A DNA stretch of 64,000 nucleotides, taken from positions 32,653-96,652 of the forward strand of contig CANMLL010000021.1 of NCBI GenBank assembly GCA_947498775.1. Reading direction: 5' to 3'. Of the stretch, positions 9,158-18,029 are shown piece by piece. The notes beneath the pieces were generated by a model. That model ran no database searches. It had not been told where the DNA came from and saw only the letters and a program-made list of their open reading frames with translations. The DNA comes from an uncultured Aquimarina sp. Lineage in GTDB: Bacteria; Bacteroidota; Bacteroidia; Flavobacteriales; Flavobacteriaceae. Position 1 is the stretch's first letter. Every line of letters starts with the position of its first letter. Made by a program: the position numbers and the translations under genes.

Positions 9158-10507
9158 TTAAAGAAAAAGCTTTTCTATTTTTTTAATGGATTTTGGCAAA
9201 CAACAAACTACGATACGATCTCCTGCTTGAATATAAAAATCCCCCAAAGCAATCATACCAATACCATCTCTAACAACACCTGCGATAATCGCAGAACGTG
9301 GAAAATCAAGATCCCTAATAAGATTATCACTTACTTCGGAAGTAGGTTTGACAATAAACTCAAGCAATTCGGCATTCATATTATTAAGTTTGGTCATTGC
9401 AACAACTTCACCTTTTCTGATAAATCTGAATATATTATTTGCAGCCAGAAGTTTTTTATTGATCAATGTATCAATACCTATAGAGTGTGACAACTGAAAA
9501 TAATCCATATTCTCCACCAAAGCAATAGTTTTTCTCACTCCCTTGGATTTTGCCACAAGGCAAGACATTATATTTGTTTCTGAATTACCGGTAACTGCTA
9601 TAAAAGCATCCATATCTCCAATTCCTTCTTCCTGCAACAACTCTACGTTTCGTCCATCTCCATTAATGATCAAAGCATTAGGAAGATCATCTGCAAGATC
9701 AAACGATTTGTCTTTATCCTTTTCTATAAGTTTTACCCTAAATTTATGGTCACAAAGGTCGCACGAGGTTTTATAACCAATCTTACTACCACCCAGAACC
9801 ATTACATTTTTGATTTCCTCTTTTTCTTTTCCAGTTAATTTGTACAGTTCTTCTACTCCTCCTTTAGAAGTTACAAAATACACCTGATCTCCTTCTTTAA
9901 AAGTTGTATCTCCTCTTGGTATTAATGTATATTGAGTTCCTGATCGTTGAATTGCGATAGGCATAAAATGCAGCTCTGGAAACACATCTGCAGCTTCTCT
10001 AACGTTTTTACCAACAAACAATGCTTCAGAAGACAATGTAGTTCCTACCATGGTCAAAGCACCTTCTTCGAACTCATAGCTATCATGAAACGCAGACTGA
10101 TTAAGAAGTAGTTCTATCTCACTAGCAGCAAGTGCTTCTGGAGATATCAGCTCATCGATTCCAAACTTAGTAAAACCAACTTCTTCCTTATTTTCTATAA
10201 ATTCTGTATTAGAAATCCTGGCAATTGTGCGTTTGGCACCTAATTGTTTGGCCAAAACACAAACCGTAATATTGGTAGTCTCACTAGAGGTTACTCCAAT
10301 TAACATATCCACACTTTGTACCCTTGCTTCTTTTAAAATAGTAATAGAAGTAGCATCTCCTTTGATAACTCTAATATCTAAGTGAGTATCTGCATAATTA
10401 AGGCATTCTTTATCGGTATCTATAAGAGTAATATCTTGAGACTCAAATGAGAGTAATTTTGCCAAATGAAATCCGACTTCACCTGCTCCGGCAATAATGA
10501 TTTTCAT
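9158..10507 (-). CDS. trkA: Trk potassium transporter, NAD-binding peripheral subunit
   Basis: A 449-residue cytoplasmic gating subunit with two RCK units in tandem: TrkA-N Rossmann domain (GAGEVGFHLAKLL at residues 6-18), TrkA-C (about 140-215), a second Rossmann domain (VLGGSKIGY near 235) and a second TrkA-C (about 370-449). It binds NAD(H)/nucleotides and gates TrkH. It is followed without a gap by trkH and read from a candidate promoter about 100 bases upstream. Confidence 0.95.
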   Translation of the reverse strand: MKIIIAGAGEVGFHLAKLLSFESQDITLIDTDKECLNYADTHLDIRVIKGDATSITILKEARVQSVDMLIGVTSSETTNITVCVLAKQLGAKRTIARISNTEFIENKEEVGFTKFGIDELISPEALAASEIELLLNQSAFHDSYEFEEGALTMVGTTLSSEALFVGKNVREAADVFPELHFMPIAIQRSGTQYTLIPRGDTTFKEGDQVYFVTSKGGVEELYKLTGKEKEEIKNVMVLGGSKIGYKTSCDLCDHKFRVKLIEKDKDKSFDLADDLPNALIINGDGRNVELLQEEGIGDMDAFIAVTGNSETNIMSCLVAKSKGVRKTIALVENMDYFQLSHSIGIDTLINKKLLAANNIFRFIRKGEVVAMTKLNNMNAELLEFIVKPTSEVSDNLIRDLDFPRSAIIAGVVRDGIGMIALGDFYIQAGDRIVVCCLPKSIKKIEKLFL

Positions 10508-10608
10508 TGGTATTGTTTATTGTTTTCCATCTAAAAATAAATCAAACTAAAACCCAATAATCTATATAAATGATATCATAAATTTTGGTCTTAGAATATA
10601 AAAGCCTA

Positions 10609-10616
10609 CAAAGATA
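10609..10616 (-). promoter_or_regulatory. -7 promoter element of trkAH
   Basis: CAAAGATA on the plus strand reads TATCTTTG on the minus strand, an exact TAnnTTTG match about 100 bases upstream of trkA. The -33 partner is not clear. Confidence 0.45.
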
Positions 10617-10839
10617 GTGCAAATTGACTAACTGATAAAATTTGAGTATTACCAACTTAACATAGAAGTGATCTAAACTTTTTTTCAATTCGCTATAAAA
10701 ATGTCTTTTTTCACTCAATTTTTGTCTTTTTCTTACTTCGTAGGGCTGCTATCAAATGCAAAAAACAGTTCAATTGATCAAAAAACAAGTATTTTTCCCT
10801 AGAATCAAAAAAGTTTAAACCACTTCAATATCAAAAATG

Positions 10840-10847
10840 TATATTTG
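10840..10847 (+). promoter_or_regulatory. -7 promoter element of menG/ubiE
   Basis: TATATTTG, an exact match to TAnnTTTG, ends 15 bases before the start codon at 10863, giving a very short leader. Confidence 0.55.
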
Positions 10848-10862
10848 CCTAAATTTTTTTGA

Positions 10863-11591
10863 ATGTCGCAAAAAATAACTCCTTATAAAGATACCTCACG
10901 GTCCAAGAAAGAACAGGTTGCAGAGATGTTTGATACTATCTCTGGCAAGTATGACGGCCTAAATCGTGTTATTTCTTTTGGAATTGATATAAAGTGGCGC
11001 AAAAAAGTTGTTAAACTTGTTGGAAAAACAAATCCGAAAAACATTTTGGATGTCGCTACAGGTACTGGGGATCTTGCAATTAATCTTTCTAAAACTGGTG
11101 CTCGTGAGATTATAGGCCTCGATATTTCTGCAGGAATGTTAAAAGTAGGTGAAGAAAAAATTAAGGCAAAAAAACTAGAATCTATTATAAGTATGGTAAA
11201 GGCTGATAGTGAAAATTTACCCTATGAAGAAAATTATTTTGATGCTATTACTGTCGCCTTTGGGGTTCGAAATTTTGAAAATTTAGAAAAAGGGCTTTCA
11301 GAAATTTTTAGAGTACTTAAACCGGGAGGGATTTTTATAGTTTTAGAAACTTCTATCCCTACTAAAACTCCGTTTAAACAAGGGTACAAGTTCTATTCAA
11401 CAAAGATTTTACCCCTTATTGGAAGGATCTTTTCTAAAGACAAATCTGCCTATTCATATCTAAGTGAAAGTGCCGCGGCTTTTCCTTATGGAGAAGCATT
11501 CAACAATATTTTAAAAAAAATCGGGTTTATAGCTATTGAAGATAAACCTCAAACTTTTGGTGTGGCTACAATTTATAAATGTACAAAATAA
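10863..11591 (+). CDS. ubiE: demethylmenaquinone methyltransferase
   Basis: A 242-residue SAM-dependent C-methyltransferase of the UbiE/MenG family. SAM motif I is ILDVATGTGDLAI, followed by GLDISAGMLKVG and the family signature VAFGVRNFENLEKGL. In Bacteroidota, which use menaquinone, it methylates demethylmenaquinone in the last step of menaquinone synthesis (hence also menG). No ubiquinone genes are visible. It precedes porT by 88 bases, an order seen in other flavobacteria, so both may be co-transcribed. Confidence 0.95.
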   Translation: MSQKITPYKDTSRSKKEQVAEMFDTISGKYDGLNRVISFGIDIKWRKKVVKLVGKTNPKNILDVATGTGDLAINLSKTGAREIIGLDISAGMLKVGEEKIKAKKLESIISMVKADSENLPYEENYFDAITVAFGVRNFENLEKGLSEIFRVLKPGGIFIVLETSIPTKTPFKQGYKFYSTKILPLIGRIFSKDKSAYSYLSESAAAFPYGEAFNNILKKIGFIAIEDKPQTFGVATIYKCTK

Positions 11592-11679
11592 CATAAAAGC
11601 CTATTATTGGCCAACGAATGATAAATACCAGTCGATTTAATTTGGTTTAAAACCAGCCGACAGGTAAATTTTTAAATAA

Positions 11680-12387
11680 ATGAAAAGACTTTTTATTCTC
11701 ATCGCTGTTTTAGTTTGCACTCAGGATATTAGTGCACAATTATTCTCTAAAGAAAAAGTTCAGAACCTTCAGAACTTTGATAAACCAAGATTTAGCTGGG
11801 GGTATATACTTGGGTTTAATAGTTATGATTTTAATTTTGATTATACCAGTGATTTTGAGGACCAGGATATAATCGTAGATAAAACCGTAGGTTTTAGCGT
11901 TGGACTTTTAGGAAACATGAGAATTAATGATTATTTGGATTTAAGATTAGAACCGCTTGTAACCTTTACCAGAAGAGACTTAACTTTTAATAATCCGTTA
12001 TTTACATCGCAATTTGAATCCTTTAGAGAAGTAAAATCAACGTATGTACACATCCCATTATTATTAAAAATTTCAACCAAAAGACTTAATAATTTTAAAC
12101 CTTTTATTATTGGAGGTATATCTACTTCGATCAATTTATCAAGCAATGAAGATAATCCGGATGATAACAATTCAGGCGAATTTAGAATGAAAACTAATAC
12201 AAATTACTTCGAAATAGGTTTCGGAGTCGATTTGTATTTATACTACTTCAAGTTTACACCTTCTATACGAGGAGTTTTTGCTATGTCTGATGAACTAGTA
12301 AAAGACAATGATCCTAATAGTCCTTATACAGCAACTATCGACAGAATGTCTACCCGAGGTATTTTCATTAATTTCACATTTCAATAG
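11680..12387 (+). CDS. porT: type IX secretion system protein PorT
   Basis: A 235-residue secreted protein with signal peptide (residues 1-19, cleavage after DISA) and alternating amphipathic strands ending in ...IFINFTFQ, consistent with an eight-stranded outer-membrane-type beta-barrel. PorT (SprT) is required for assembly of the type IX secretion system, which exports proteins and gliding adhesins. The gene order ubiE-porT-RNA methyltransferase-tamL is the conserved flavobacterial context, which supports the name more strongly than any single motif. Ends 2 bases before the convergent methyltransferase gene. Confidence 0.8.
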   Translation: MKRLFILIAVLVCTQDISAQLFSKEKVQNLQNFDKPRFSWGYILGFNSYDFNFDYTSDFEDQDIIVDKTVGFSVGLLGNMRINDYLDLRLEPLVTFTRRDLTFNNPLFTSQFESFREVKSTYVHIPLLLKISTKRLNNFKPFIIGGISTSINLSSNEDNPDDNNSGEFRMKTNTNYFEIGFGVDLYLYYFKFTPSIRGVFAMSDELVKDNDPNSPYTATIDRMSTRGIFINFTFQ

Positions 12388-12388
12388 T

Positions 12389-13120
12389 TCAGGGTCTTCT
12401 AAACTCACTTAAGACAATGGCAGCTGCTGTTGCAACATTAAGACTCTCTGTCTTTTGATTGGAACCAAATTGCGGAATAGTTATTCTCTGATTAATAGTA
12501 TCTACTATAGTTTTTGAGATACCATTGGCTTCATTACCCATAATAATGATAGCTTTTTCTGGCAAAGATTCTGAATATATAGTATTACCATCCATAAAAG
12601 TTCCAAAAATGGTAGTATTGGGCTCTTGTAAGGTCAAAAACTTTTCAAGATCCAAGTAGGTAATATTTACTCGGGTAATCGATCCCATAGTCGCTTGAAT
12701 CACTTTTGGATTAAAACAATCAACCGTTTCCTGGGAACAGACCAAATCCTGGATCCCAAACCAATCGCATAACCGGATGATCGTCCCCAAGTTTCCTGGA
12801 TCTCTAACATCATCCAAAGCCATAACAAGCCCATCAGTATTGATTTTGGTACTTTCAGGAATATAAAATAGAGCTAGAGCAGTTTGTGCAGTAGTAAGAA
12901 AACTAATTTGTTTTAGCTCTTCAGTAGTAGTATAATATTGATATTGTTCATCTACTTCAAAAGCATTTTCATCTATAGTAAACAAAGAATGAAGCTTCAA
13001 ACCAGCATCAAGCAATTCTTTAACGACCTTTTTGCCTTCAGCAACAAATAAACCATGTTGTTTTCGGTATTTTTTTTGATATAAACTTTTTATTAGTTTC
13101 TTTTGGTTTTTGCTAACCAT
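12389..13120 (-). CDS. TrmH/SpoU family RNA 2'-O-methyltransferase
   Basis: A 243-residue SPOUT methyltransferase with an N-terminal L30e-like substrate-binding domain (residues 1-90, KYRKQHGLFVAEGKKVV) and the knotted C-terminal domain. The three SpoU motifs are visible: DDVRDPGNLGTIIRLCDWF, IIMGNEANGIS and IPQFGSNQKTESLNVATAAAI. It methylates a ribose 2'-OH in rRNA or tRNA; the target is unknown. I chose the ATG at 13120 (MVSKNQKKLIKS); an upstream in-frame ATG at 13201 would add 27 residues that run into tamL and are not family-like. Only 37 bases separate it from the divergent tamL start. Confidence 0.9.
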   Translation of the reverse strand: MVSKNQKKLIKSLYQKKYRKQHGLFVAEGKKVVKELLDAGLKLHSLFTIDENAFEVDEQYQYYTTTEELKQISFLTTAQTALALFYIPESTKINTDGLVMALDDVRDPGNLGTIIRLCDWFGIQDLVCSQETVDCFNPKVIQATMGSITRVNITYLDLEKFLTLQEPNTTIFGTFMDGNTIYSESLPEKAIIIMGNEANGISKTIVDTINQRITIPQFGSNQKTESLNVATAAAIVLSEFRRP

Positions 13121-13138
13121 ACAAATAATGTATTTTTG
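13109..13138 (+). promoter_or_regulatory. tamL promoter (-33/-7)
   Basis: TTTG at 13109-13112, an 18-base spacer and TATTTTTG at 13131-13138 give a full Bacteroidota promoter 20 bases before the TTG start of tamL. The -33 box lies inside the first codons of the divergent methyltransferase gene. Confidence 0.6.
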
Positions 13139-13157
13139 AATCAATAATGAATAGGGA

Positions 13158-15749
13158 TTGAAACACTTTCTGACAAAAATATTATTTATTACCTTAACCA
13201 CAATCTTTTTAATTTCGTGTAATGCGGTAAAAAGAGTTCCTGAAGGTAAATACCTATTAGAAAAAAATCAAGTTTTCGTAGATAGCGTCAAAACTAAAGA
13301 TCAAAAGTTAGACAATCTTTTATACCAAAAACCCAACAACAAACCATTTCTTTTTTTAGGGATTCCTGTTGAATTGCACATATACAATCTTGCTTCAGAA
13401 AATAAAGATTCTTTGTACCATGCCTGGCTAAAAAGAAAGCCTAAGCGTGAGAGAAGAATGACAAATTTCTTTTCAAAAAAACAAATTGACAGATTGGGGG
13501 TAGGTTTAAACGGTTTCAATGAATGGATTAAGAAAACAGGAGAACCCCCTTCTATTGTTGAAGAACTAAAAACCAAGCGTTCGACAAAAAGATTACAAGC
13601 CTATTACTGGAATAAAGGATGGTTTAATGCTAAAACCGATTATGAAATTATAGAAGATAATAATCAAAGAGCCGCTATAAATTACTACATAACCCCTAAC
13701 AAACCATATTTTATTGATTCTTTACAAACCAAAATAGCGTCTGAAGTAGCTGATTCTATTTATCGAATGAGTGCCGAAAATTCAAATATTATTTCCGGAA
13801 AACAATATAAAACTTTGGATATTGAAGCAGAAAGAGAAAGGGTTACTTCGTTATTTCGTAACTCAGGGTTGTATCACTTCGAAAAAGAATTTATAAAATT
13901 TGACGCAGATACTGTTAATACAGATCACAAAGTAAATTTAAATTTACTCATTAATAATCGCCCAGTAAGTTATGGTGATTCTGTAGTCCGAGTACCTTTC
14001 AAAATACACAAAATTAACAAGGTAAATGTATTTACCGACTATTCTTATCAAAACAGAAACAAAAAACCAAAAGATAGCACTACCTATAATGGGTATAGCA
14101 TTTATGGGTATGATGAGATTAAGTTTACACGTAAAGCAATTGCCAATTCTATATTAATTACCCCTGGTAAAATCTTCAAAGAAACTGACCGTACCCTTAC
14201 CAATAATCAAATCAATAACCTTAGAATGTTTAAATATCCAAACATCACCTATGATATTGATAAAAATGATCCTACAGGTAAAGGTCTGATTGCCAACATA
14301 CGACTTACCCCAAGAAAAAAATACAGTACCAATGTACAATTTGACGTTTCTACCTCTCAAATTCAAGCGTTTGGTATTGGTTTTGGTGGGTCTCTTTTAA
14401 TTCGTAATGTTTTCGGAGGAGCAGAAATTCTAGAAATCTCGGCCAGAGGTAGTGTAGGGTCTTCGAGCGATGCTGTTAGTGGAGGCGAACGATTTTTTAA
14501 TATTTCTGAAGTTGGAACAGACGTACGACTGTCATTTCCTAAAATCCTTTTCCCTTTAAAAACGACCAAAATCATTCCAAAACGAATGTCGCCAACCACT
14601 AATTTGATTTTTGGGATAAATGTTCAGCAAAATATTGGTCTTGATAGGCAAAATGCGACCGGTATATTTAATTATCAGTGGAAACCAAGTAAAACGTTAA
14701 CAAATCAAATCGATATTGTTAATGTACAATATGTAAGAAATCTTAATACAAGTAACTATTTTAATATATATGGTGCGTCGTATGATCAGTTAAATGATAT
14801 TGCTACACAAGTTCTGGATCCTACGTCTCCATTCTTTGTGCAACCTGAAACCGGAGGAACTCCAAGTATCGATGAAGCAGAACTAAGTATCCCGGGTGGT
14901 GCAAACGGATTTATAGATGAGTCTTTGGGATCAGCACCAGACCCAGATCTCAATACAGATCAACTGCAAGAGATTCAAAACATCAACGAACGAAAGATCA
15001 GATTAACCGAAGATAACCTGATCTTTGCTTCTAGCTACACGTTAACAAAAAATAACCGCGAAAATCTTTACGACGAAAATTATTCTAGATTTCGAGTAAA
15101 AATAGAACTAGCGGGCAATGTGTTAAATGCCGTTTCTAATGTTGCTGGGTTAAAAGAAAACTCTAACGATCGTTTTGAGATATTTGGCGTTGAGTTCTCT
15201 CAATATGCCAAAACAGAATTAGATTACAGCAAACATTGGGATTTAGGAAGAAAAAATATAATTGCTATAAGAGCTTTTGGAGGAATTGCTATCCCATATG
15301 GAAATGCAAATAGTATACCGTTTGCACGTAGTTTTTTTGGAGGTGGCCCTAATGATAATCGAGCATGGTTGGCCTATGATTTGGGTCCAGGAAGTACGCA
15401 AAGTAGAAACGAATTTAATGAGGCAAATTTAAAAATAGCCTTTAATGCAGAGTATAGATACAGTTTACTAGGATCCCTAAACGGAGCCCTGTTTATAGAT
15501 GCAGGAAACATATGGAATGTCCTTGATAATGTAGAAGAAGAAGAAGCCGTATTCTCAAAAGTAGATGACATACAAGAAATTGCCGTTGGTAGTGGTTTTG
15601 GGTTTAGATATGATTTTGATTTCTTTGTACTACGCCTCGACATAGGGTTTAAGACATTTAATCCTGCCGATGATGAGGATCAAAGATGGTTTAAAGGTTA
15701 CAGATTTTCTGAAGCTGTATATAATTTTGGGATTAATTATCCTTTTTAA
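13158..15749 (+). CDS. tamL: TamL, BamA/TamA-family outer membrane lipoprotein
   Basis: An 863-residue Omp85-superfamily protein. It starts at a TTG (MKHFLTKIL...) and has a lipoprotein signal with lipobox LISC (Cys21), so it is the lipidated Bacteroidota version TamL. Next come POTRA-like segments (about residues 25-400) and a C-terminal 16-strand barrel (about 420-863) ending in NFGINYPF, with the lid-lock-like motif GGPNDNRAW. In flavobacteria TamL works with an inner-membrane TamB in outer membrane biogenesis and is essential in some species. The 5' end lies very close to the divergent methyltransferase. An unusually long surface-loop insert rich in Pro/Glu/Asp occurs around residues 560-620. 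Confidence 0.88.
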   Translation: MKHFLTKILFITLTTIFLISCNAVKRVPEGKYLLEKNQVFVDSVKTKDQKLDNLLYQKPNNKPFLFLGIPVELHIYNLASENKDSLYHAWLKRKPKRERRMTNFFSKKQIDRLGVGLNGFNEWIKKTGEPPSIVEELKTKRSTKRLQAYYWNKGWFNAKTDYEIIEDNNQRAAINYYITPNKPYFIDSLQTKIASEVADSIYRMSAENSNIISGKQYKTLDIEAERERVTSLFRNSGLYHFEKEFIKFDADTVNTDHKVNLNLLINNRPVSYGDSVVRVPFKIHKINKVNVFTDYSYQNRNKKPKDSTTYNGYSIYGYDEIKFTRKAIANSILITPGKIFKETDRTLTNNQINNLRMFKYPNITYDIDKNDPTGKGLIANIRLTPRKKYSTNVQFDVSTSQIQAFGIGFGGSLLIRNVFGGAEILEISARGSVGSSSDAVSGGERFFNISEVGTDVRLSFPKILFPLKTTKIIPKRMSPTTNLIFGINVQQNIGLDRQNATGIFNYQWKPSKTLTNQIDIVNVQYVRNLNTSNYFNIYGASYDQLNDIATQVLDPTSPFFVQPETGGTPSIDEAELSIPGGANGFIDESLGSAPDPDLNTDQLQEIQNINERKIRLTEDNLIFASSYTLTKNNRENLYDENYSRFRVKIELAGNVLNAVSNVAGLKENSNDRFEIFGVEFSQYAKTELDYSKHWDLGRKNIIAIRAFGGIAIPYGNANSIPFARSFFGGGPNDNRAWLAYDLGPGSTQSRNEFNEANLKIAFNAEYRYSLLGSLNGALFIDAGNIWNVLDNVEEEEAVFSKVDDIQEIAVGSGFGFRYDFDFFVLRLDIGFKTFNPADDEDQRWFKGYRFSEAVYNFGINYPF

Positions 15750-15845
15750 TACTTTGCACCCAAATTATGAAAAACACATAAACCCATTACCTAAATCATA
15801 ATATTTTTCGTTTAGAATAATAAAATTCTTTCGTTAGAATTTTAC

Positions 15846-15853
15846 TATTTTTG
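15846..15853 (+). promoter_or_regulatory. -7 promoter element of fbaA
   Basis: TATTTTTG (TAnnTTTG) 25 bases before the start codon; no convincing TTG at -33. Confidence 0.5.
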
Positions 15854-15878
15854 TAAGCTTATAAACCAAAACTAAATT

Positions 15879-16946
15879 ATGAGTCACAACATCAAACCAG
15901 GAGTTGCTACAGGAGACGAAGTACAAGCAATTTTTAAATATGCAAAAGAAAATGCTTTTGCTTTACCTGCAGTTAACGTCATTGGTTCCAATTCAATTAA
16001 TGCTGTACTAGAAACAGCTGCAGAGATCAATGCTCCAGTAATCATTCAATTCTCAAATGGAGGAGCACAGTTTAATGCAGGAAAAGGACTTTCTAACGAA
16101 GATCAGAAAGCAGCAATTGCAGGTGCTGTAGCCGGAGCAAAACATGTACACCTAATGGCTGAAGCCTATGGTGTACCCGTAATTTTGCATACTGACCACT
16201 GTGCAAAAAAATTACTTCCATGGATAGATGGGTTATTAGATGCGGGAGAGGAATTCTATGCCGCAACCGGAAAACCTCTATATAGTTCGCATATGATTGA
16301 TCTTTCTGAAGAACCAATTGAGGAAAATATTGAAATTTGTGCAGCATACTTAGCTCGTATGAGCAAAATGGGAATGACCCTCGAAATCGAACTAGGCATC
16401 ACTGGTGGAGAAGAAGATGGAGTTGACAATAGTGATGTAGATGATTCAAAATTATACACGCAACCCGAAGAAGTTGCCTATGCATATGAAGAATTAAGCA
16501 AAGTAAGTAATAAATTTACCGTAGCGGCAGCTTTTGGTAATGTTCATGGAGTATACAAGCCTGGCAATGTAAAACTTACACCAAAGATTCTTAAGAATTC
16601 GCAAGAATTTATCTCAGAAAAATATGGAGTCGAGCCTAACCACATCGATTTTGTATTTCATGGTGGTAGCGGATCTACGTTAGAAGAAATAAGAGAAGCT
16701 ATAGGATATGGTGTAATTAAAATGAATATTGATACTGATCTTCAGTTTGCTTTTAATGAAGGAATCCGAGATTATATGAACAATAATATTGAATATCTAA
16801 GAACACAAATAGGTAATCCCGAGGGATCTTCAGAACCTAATAAGAAATATTATGATCCAAGAAAATGGTTACGCGAGGGGGAAGTCACTTTTAAGACCCG
16901 TCTTAAACAAGCTTTCGAGGATTTGAATAATGTAAATACATTATAG
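15879..16946 (+). CDS. fbaA: class II fructose-bisphosphate aldolase
   Basis: A 355-residue zinc-dependent aldolase that splits fructose 1,6-bisphosphate into DHAP and glyceraldehyde 3-phosphate in glycolysis and works in reverse in gluconeogenesis. HTDHC at residues 104-108 contains the catalytic Asp106 and a zinc-ligand His107; GNVHGVYKPGN and FHGGSGST are the other zinc/phosphate-binding loops, and NIDTDLQ follows. The length is that of the class IIA (E. coli FbaA-like) group. It is monocistronic, bounded by its promoter and a terminator at 16957. Confidence 0.96.
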   Translation: MSHNIKPGVATGDEVQAIFKYAKENAFALPAVNVIGSNSINAVLETAAEINAPVIIQFSNGGAQFNAGKGLSNEDQKAAIAGAVAGAKHVHLMAEAYGVPVILHTDHCAKKLLPWIDGLLDAGEEFYAATGKPLYSSHMIDLSEEPIEENIEICAAYLARMSKMGMTLEIELGITGGEEDGVDNSDVDDSKLYTQPEEVAYAYEELSKVSNKFTVAAAFGNVHGVYKPGNVKLTPKILKNSQEFISEKYGVEPNHIDFVFHGGSGSTLEEIREAIGYGVIKMNIDTDLQFAFNEGIRDYMNNNIEYLRTQIGNPEGSSEPNKKYYDPRKWLREGEVTFKTRLKQAFEDLNNVNTL

Positions 16947-16956
16947 AACAAAAACC

Positions 16957-16993
16957 AAGCTGAAACTTACACTACGTGAGTTTCAGCTTTTTT
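16957..16993 (+). terminator. Rho-independent terminator of fbaA
   Basis: The arms AAGCTGAAACTTAC and GTGAGTTTCAGCTT pair (14 bp, one G-U) around a five-base loop and are followed by a T run. Confidence 0.85.
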
Positions 16994-17007
16994 AATACAA
17001 TAATTTT

Positions 17008-17865
17008 ATGGCTTGGTTTAAGAGAACACAAAAAGGTATACAAACTGCTACCGAAGATAAAAAAGATGTCCCAAAAGGGCTCTGGTATAAATCTCCTACA
17101 GGAAAAATTGTAGATGCAGAACAACTGGAAAAGAATTTTTATGTAAGTCCAGAAGATGGATATCATGTAAGAATTGGTAGTAAAGAGTATTTTGAGATTC
17201 TATTTGATGATGACAAATACAAAGAGCTGGATAAAAACCTTACTTCAAAAGACCCTCTTAAATTCGAAGACAAAAAGAAATATGTAGATCGTCTTAAAGA
17301 CGCACAAGAGAAAACAAACCTTAAAGATGCCGTAAGGACAGCCGTAGGAAAATCTAACGGAAATGAACTTGTTATTGCATGTATGGATTTTTCTTTTATT
17401 GGTGGATCCATGGGTAGTGTTGTAGGAGAAAAAATAGCCAGGGCAGCAGACTACGCCTTGAAACATAAGATCCCTCTTATGATTATTTCTAAATCGGGAG
17501 GTGCACGTATGATGGAAGCAGCGTTATCGCTGATGCAGTTGGCAAAAACCTCTGCAAAATTAGCGCAATTAGCAGATGCTAATATTCCTTACATCTCTTT
17601 ATGTACAGATCCTACCACAGGAGGCACCACAGCTTCATTCGCCATGTTAGGAGATATTAATATTGCAGAACCAGGAGCGTTGATTGGTTTTGCCGGACCA
17701 AGGGTAGTTAGAGATACAACGGGAAAAGAGCTTCCAGAAGGCTTCCAGACGGCAGAGTTTTTATTGGAGCATGGCTTTCTGGACTTCATTACTCCAAGAC
17801 ACGAATTAAAACAAAGAATTAATCTATACCTGGATTTAGTATTAAATCGCCCTTTATCAAATTAG
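17008..17865 (+). CDS. accD: acetyl-CoA carboxylase carboxyltransferase subunit beta, zinc-ribbon residues lost
   Basis: A 285-residue beta subunit of the carboxyltransferase that moves CO2 from biotin to acetyl-CoA to make malonyl-CoA for fatty acid synthesis. The crotonase-fold core is intact: FSFIGGSMGSVVGEKI, SKSGGARMMEAALSLMQ, DPTTGGTTASFAM, GFAGPRVV. The N-terminal zinc ribbon keeps its shape (GLWYKSPTGK ... FYVSPEDGYH) but the four cysteines of the E. coli protein are Ser29, Gly32, Ser47 and Asp50, so zinc cannot bind in the usual way. I recall this substitution as common to flavobacterial AccD. A perfect hairpin terminator follows. Confidence 0.93.
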   Translation: MAWFKRTQKGIQTATEDKKDVPKGLWYKSPTGKIVDAEQLEKNFYVSPEDGYHVRIGSKEYFEILFDDDKYKELDKNLTSKDPLKFEDKKKYVDRLKDAQEKTNLKDAVRTAVGKSNGNELVIACMDFSFIGGSMGSVVGEKIARAADYALKHKIPLMIISKSGGARMMEAALSLMQLAKTSAKLAQLADANIPYISLCTDPTTGGTTASFAMLGDINIAEPGALIGFAGPRVVRDTTGKELPEGFQTAEFLLEHGFLDFITPRHELKQRINLYLDLVLNRPLSN

Positions 17866-17884
17866 AATAATAATAATTTATAGT

Positions 17885-17916
17885 ATACACCCGGCTTAGT
17901 GCCGGGTGTATTTATT
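17885..17916 (+). terminator. Rho-independent terminator of accD
   Basis: A perfect 11-bp stem (ATACACCCGGC / GCCGGGTGTAT) with loop TTAGT and a short T-rich tail. Confidence 0.85.
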
Positions 17917-18029
17917 AAAAACAGGTCATAACCCCATTCAAAAAGGGCTTTTTCACGCTTCTACACATTAATTTCTTACACTATATTACGGTAACATAAT
18001 AAGTTCAAAACAAGTAAGAAAAGTCAATC

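Larger units (their letters stand above)
10508..10862. other. 355-base divergent control region trkA / menG
   Basis: No gene is seen. It carries outward-facing -7 elements for both flanking genes (10609-10616 on the minus strand, 10840-10847 on the plus strand) and A/T-rich sequence, including repeated cttttt/tcaaaaaa tracts between 10680 and 10810. Confidence 0.6.

Noticed and set aside
13121..13201. Longer start for the RNA methyltransferase
   Set aside because: The extra 27 residues overlap tamL's signal peptide and do not resemble the family; MVSKNQKKLIKS is the typical start.
14154..14599. Minus-strand open frames inside tamL
   Set aside because: Antisense shadows of a clearly coding beta-barrel gene.
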